Positions 63,427 to 64,000 of a stretch of 64,000 nucleotides of DNA are shown here, one piece after another. Every line of letters starts with the position of its first letter. Within the stretch, counting starts at the first letter, position 1. A model generated the notes under the pieces. That model saw only the letters and a program-made list of their open reading frames with translations, was not told the origin of the DNA and did no database searches. A program made the position numbers and the translations under genes. This DNA comes from Coprinus comatus (Eukaryota > Basidiomycota > Agaricomycetes > Agaricales > Agaricaceae): the NCBI GenBank assembly GCA_034638255.1, contig JAWPGT010000009.1, forward strand, positions 868,001 through 932,000, written 5' to 3'.

Positions 63427-64000
63427 TCATTCATGATACTCAATGTTATCGGTGTACTCACTTGGTGAAAAAGTAAAGCCATTCGATCCAGGGAAGGATC
63501 CTGGCCCTGCTCCTCGTCTTCGATGATTGGGAAATCGGGGACCATGATGATATGGATCATTATTATGATTTAAACCAGGTGAGGGATTCGGACTTGCGGT
63601 AAATGGTTCGGGAGAGCGTGTTGCTTGTGAAAGCGGACCCGGCGAACTATTCAATGGTGCTTGGGGGGCGTTGGTGCATGGCGCTTCGGGAATATTTGTG
63701 GATTGTGTTTGGGTATATTCGCGGGTGCATTAGTAGCACTCGCAGTAGATGGGGTTTGGCTGGTAGAATTCGTTTGAGTTGGCACACTAATGGATGGTAT
63801 TTCGGGAATAGGAATGTTGGTGAGTGGAACATCGGAACTGGGTTGAGAAGGTGATTTTGAGGTGGCTCTGGCGAACTCGTCACTGAATTCGGGAGCCAAA
63901 TAAATTGAGTTGATGGGGGAGCGGATGGTTGTGGGAGCGGGCTAAGCAATATAAACTGAGTTGATAATGGAGAGGATTCTTGCGAGGGCGGTGAGCTAGT
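63427..64000 (-). CDS. Disordered Pro/Ser/Thr-rich protein, C-terminal part (runs off right edge)
   Basis: The minus strand is open and low-complexity from the window edge to a stop at 63427. The end reads SFPGSNGFTFSPSEYTDN then IEYHE. Upstream text is Pro/Ser/Thr/Asn rich (VPLTNIPIPEIPSISVPTQ) and near the edge a unit STQFI(L/W)L is repeated. The plausible composition moves between three frames: one to about 63890, a second to about 63715 and a third to the stop. The last switch is offset as by one missing base near 63715-63725. No domain recognised; introns cannot be excluded. Treat as a partial gene of unknown function. Confidence 0.4.

Overview
This 64 kb window is nuclear DNA from a basidiomycete fungus, almost certainly an agaricomycete. 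The evidence is the gene structure (many genes with 5 to 20 exons, introns mostly 45 to 70 nt with GT..AG ends) and families that are characteristic of that group: a short-spacer Zn2Cys6 transcription factor, a DUF2235 hydrolase, BTB proteins of the mushroom type, and a DUF6535 membrane protein. I joined exons by hand from splice sites and reading phase; nearly all models close to a multiple of three, and the exceptions are flagged.

Layout. 0-9 kb: the start of a Zn-cluster regulator (-, runs off the left edge), a DUF2235/Tle1-like hydrolase (+), a 20-exon GH28 pectinase (+) and a seven-helix membrane protein (+). 10-18 kb: a small secreted Cys protein (+), histone H3 (-), a single-pass membrane protein (-) and an alpha/beta hydrolase ending in KANL (-). 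19-26.5 kb: a cytochrome P450 (-), two tandem BTB genes (-) and ribosomal protein eL14 (+). 27-34.5 kb: the most unusual part, a tandem segmental duplication. Each copy holds a four-helix-bundle (MLKL N-domain-like) gene on the minus strand, divergent from a plus-strand gene. In the right copy the plus-strand gene is a complete 14-exon XPF-like/HhH (SHOC1/Zip2-like) gene; in the left copy only a decayed remnant survives. 34.6-43.6 kb: a nucleotidyltransferase-fold protein (-), a DinB-like protein (-), a DUF6535 membrane-protein pseudogene (-) and the ubiquitin-eL40 fusion (-). 43.6-54.3 kb: about 10 kb with no gene I can support, AT-rich with simple repeats. 54.3-57.7 kb: a CBM21 glycogen-targeting PP1 regulatory subunit (+). 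57.7-64 kb: mostly empty, with a relic of a second DUF6535-type gene containing a perfect 15-bp hairpin, and the 3' part of a disordered Pro/Ser-rich gene (-) at the right edge.

Functionally there are housekeeping genes (H3, eL14, Ub-eL40, PP1 targeting), a secretion/degradation set (GH28, small secreted protein), metabolism (P450, peroxisomal-type hydrolase), a putative meiotic recombination factor, and a putative programmed-cell-death-like pair. A recurring oddity is that at least five otherwise conserved genes break by a single base, usually one base short in a G or T run. This looks more like consensus error than decay and should be resolved before any of those genes is called a pseudogene.
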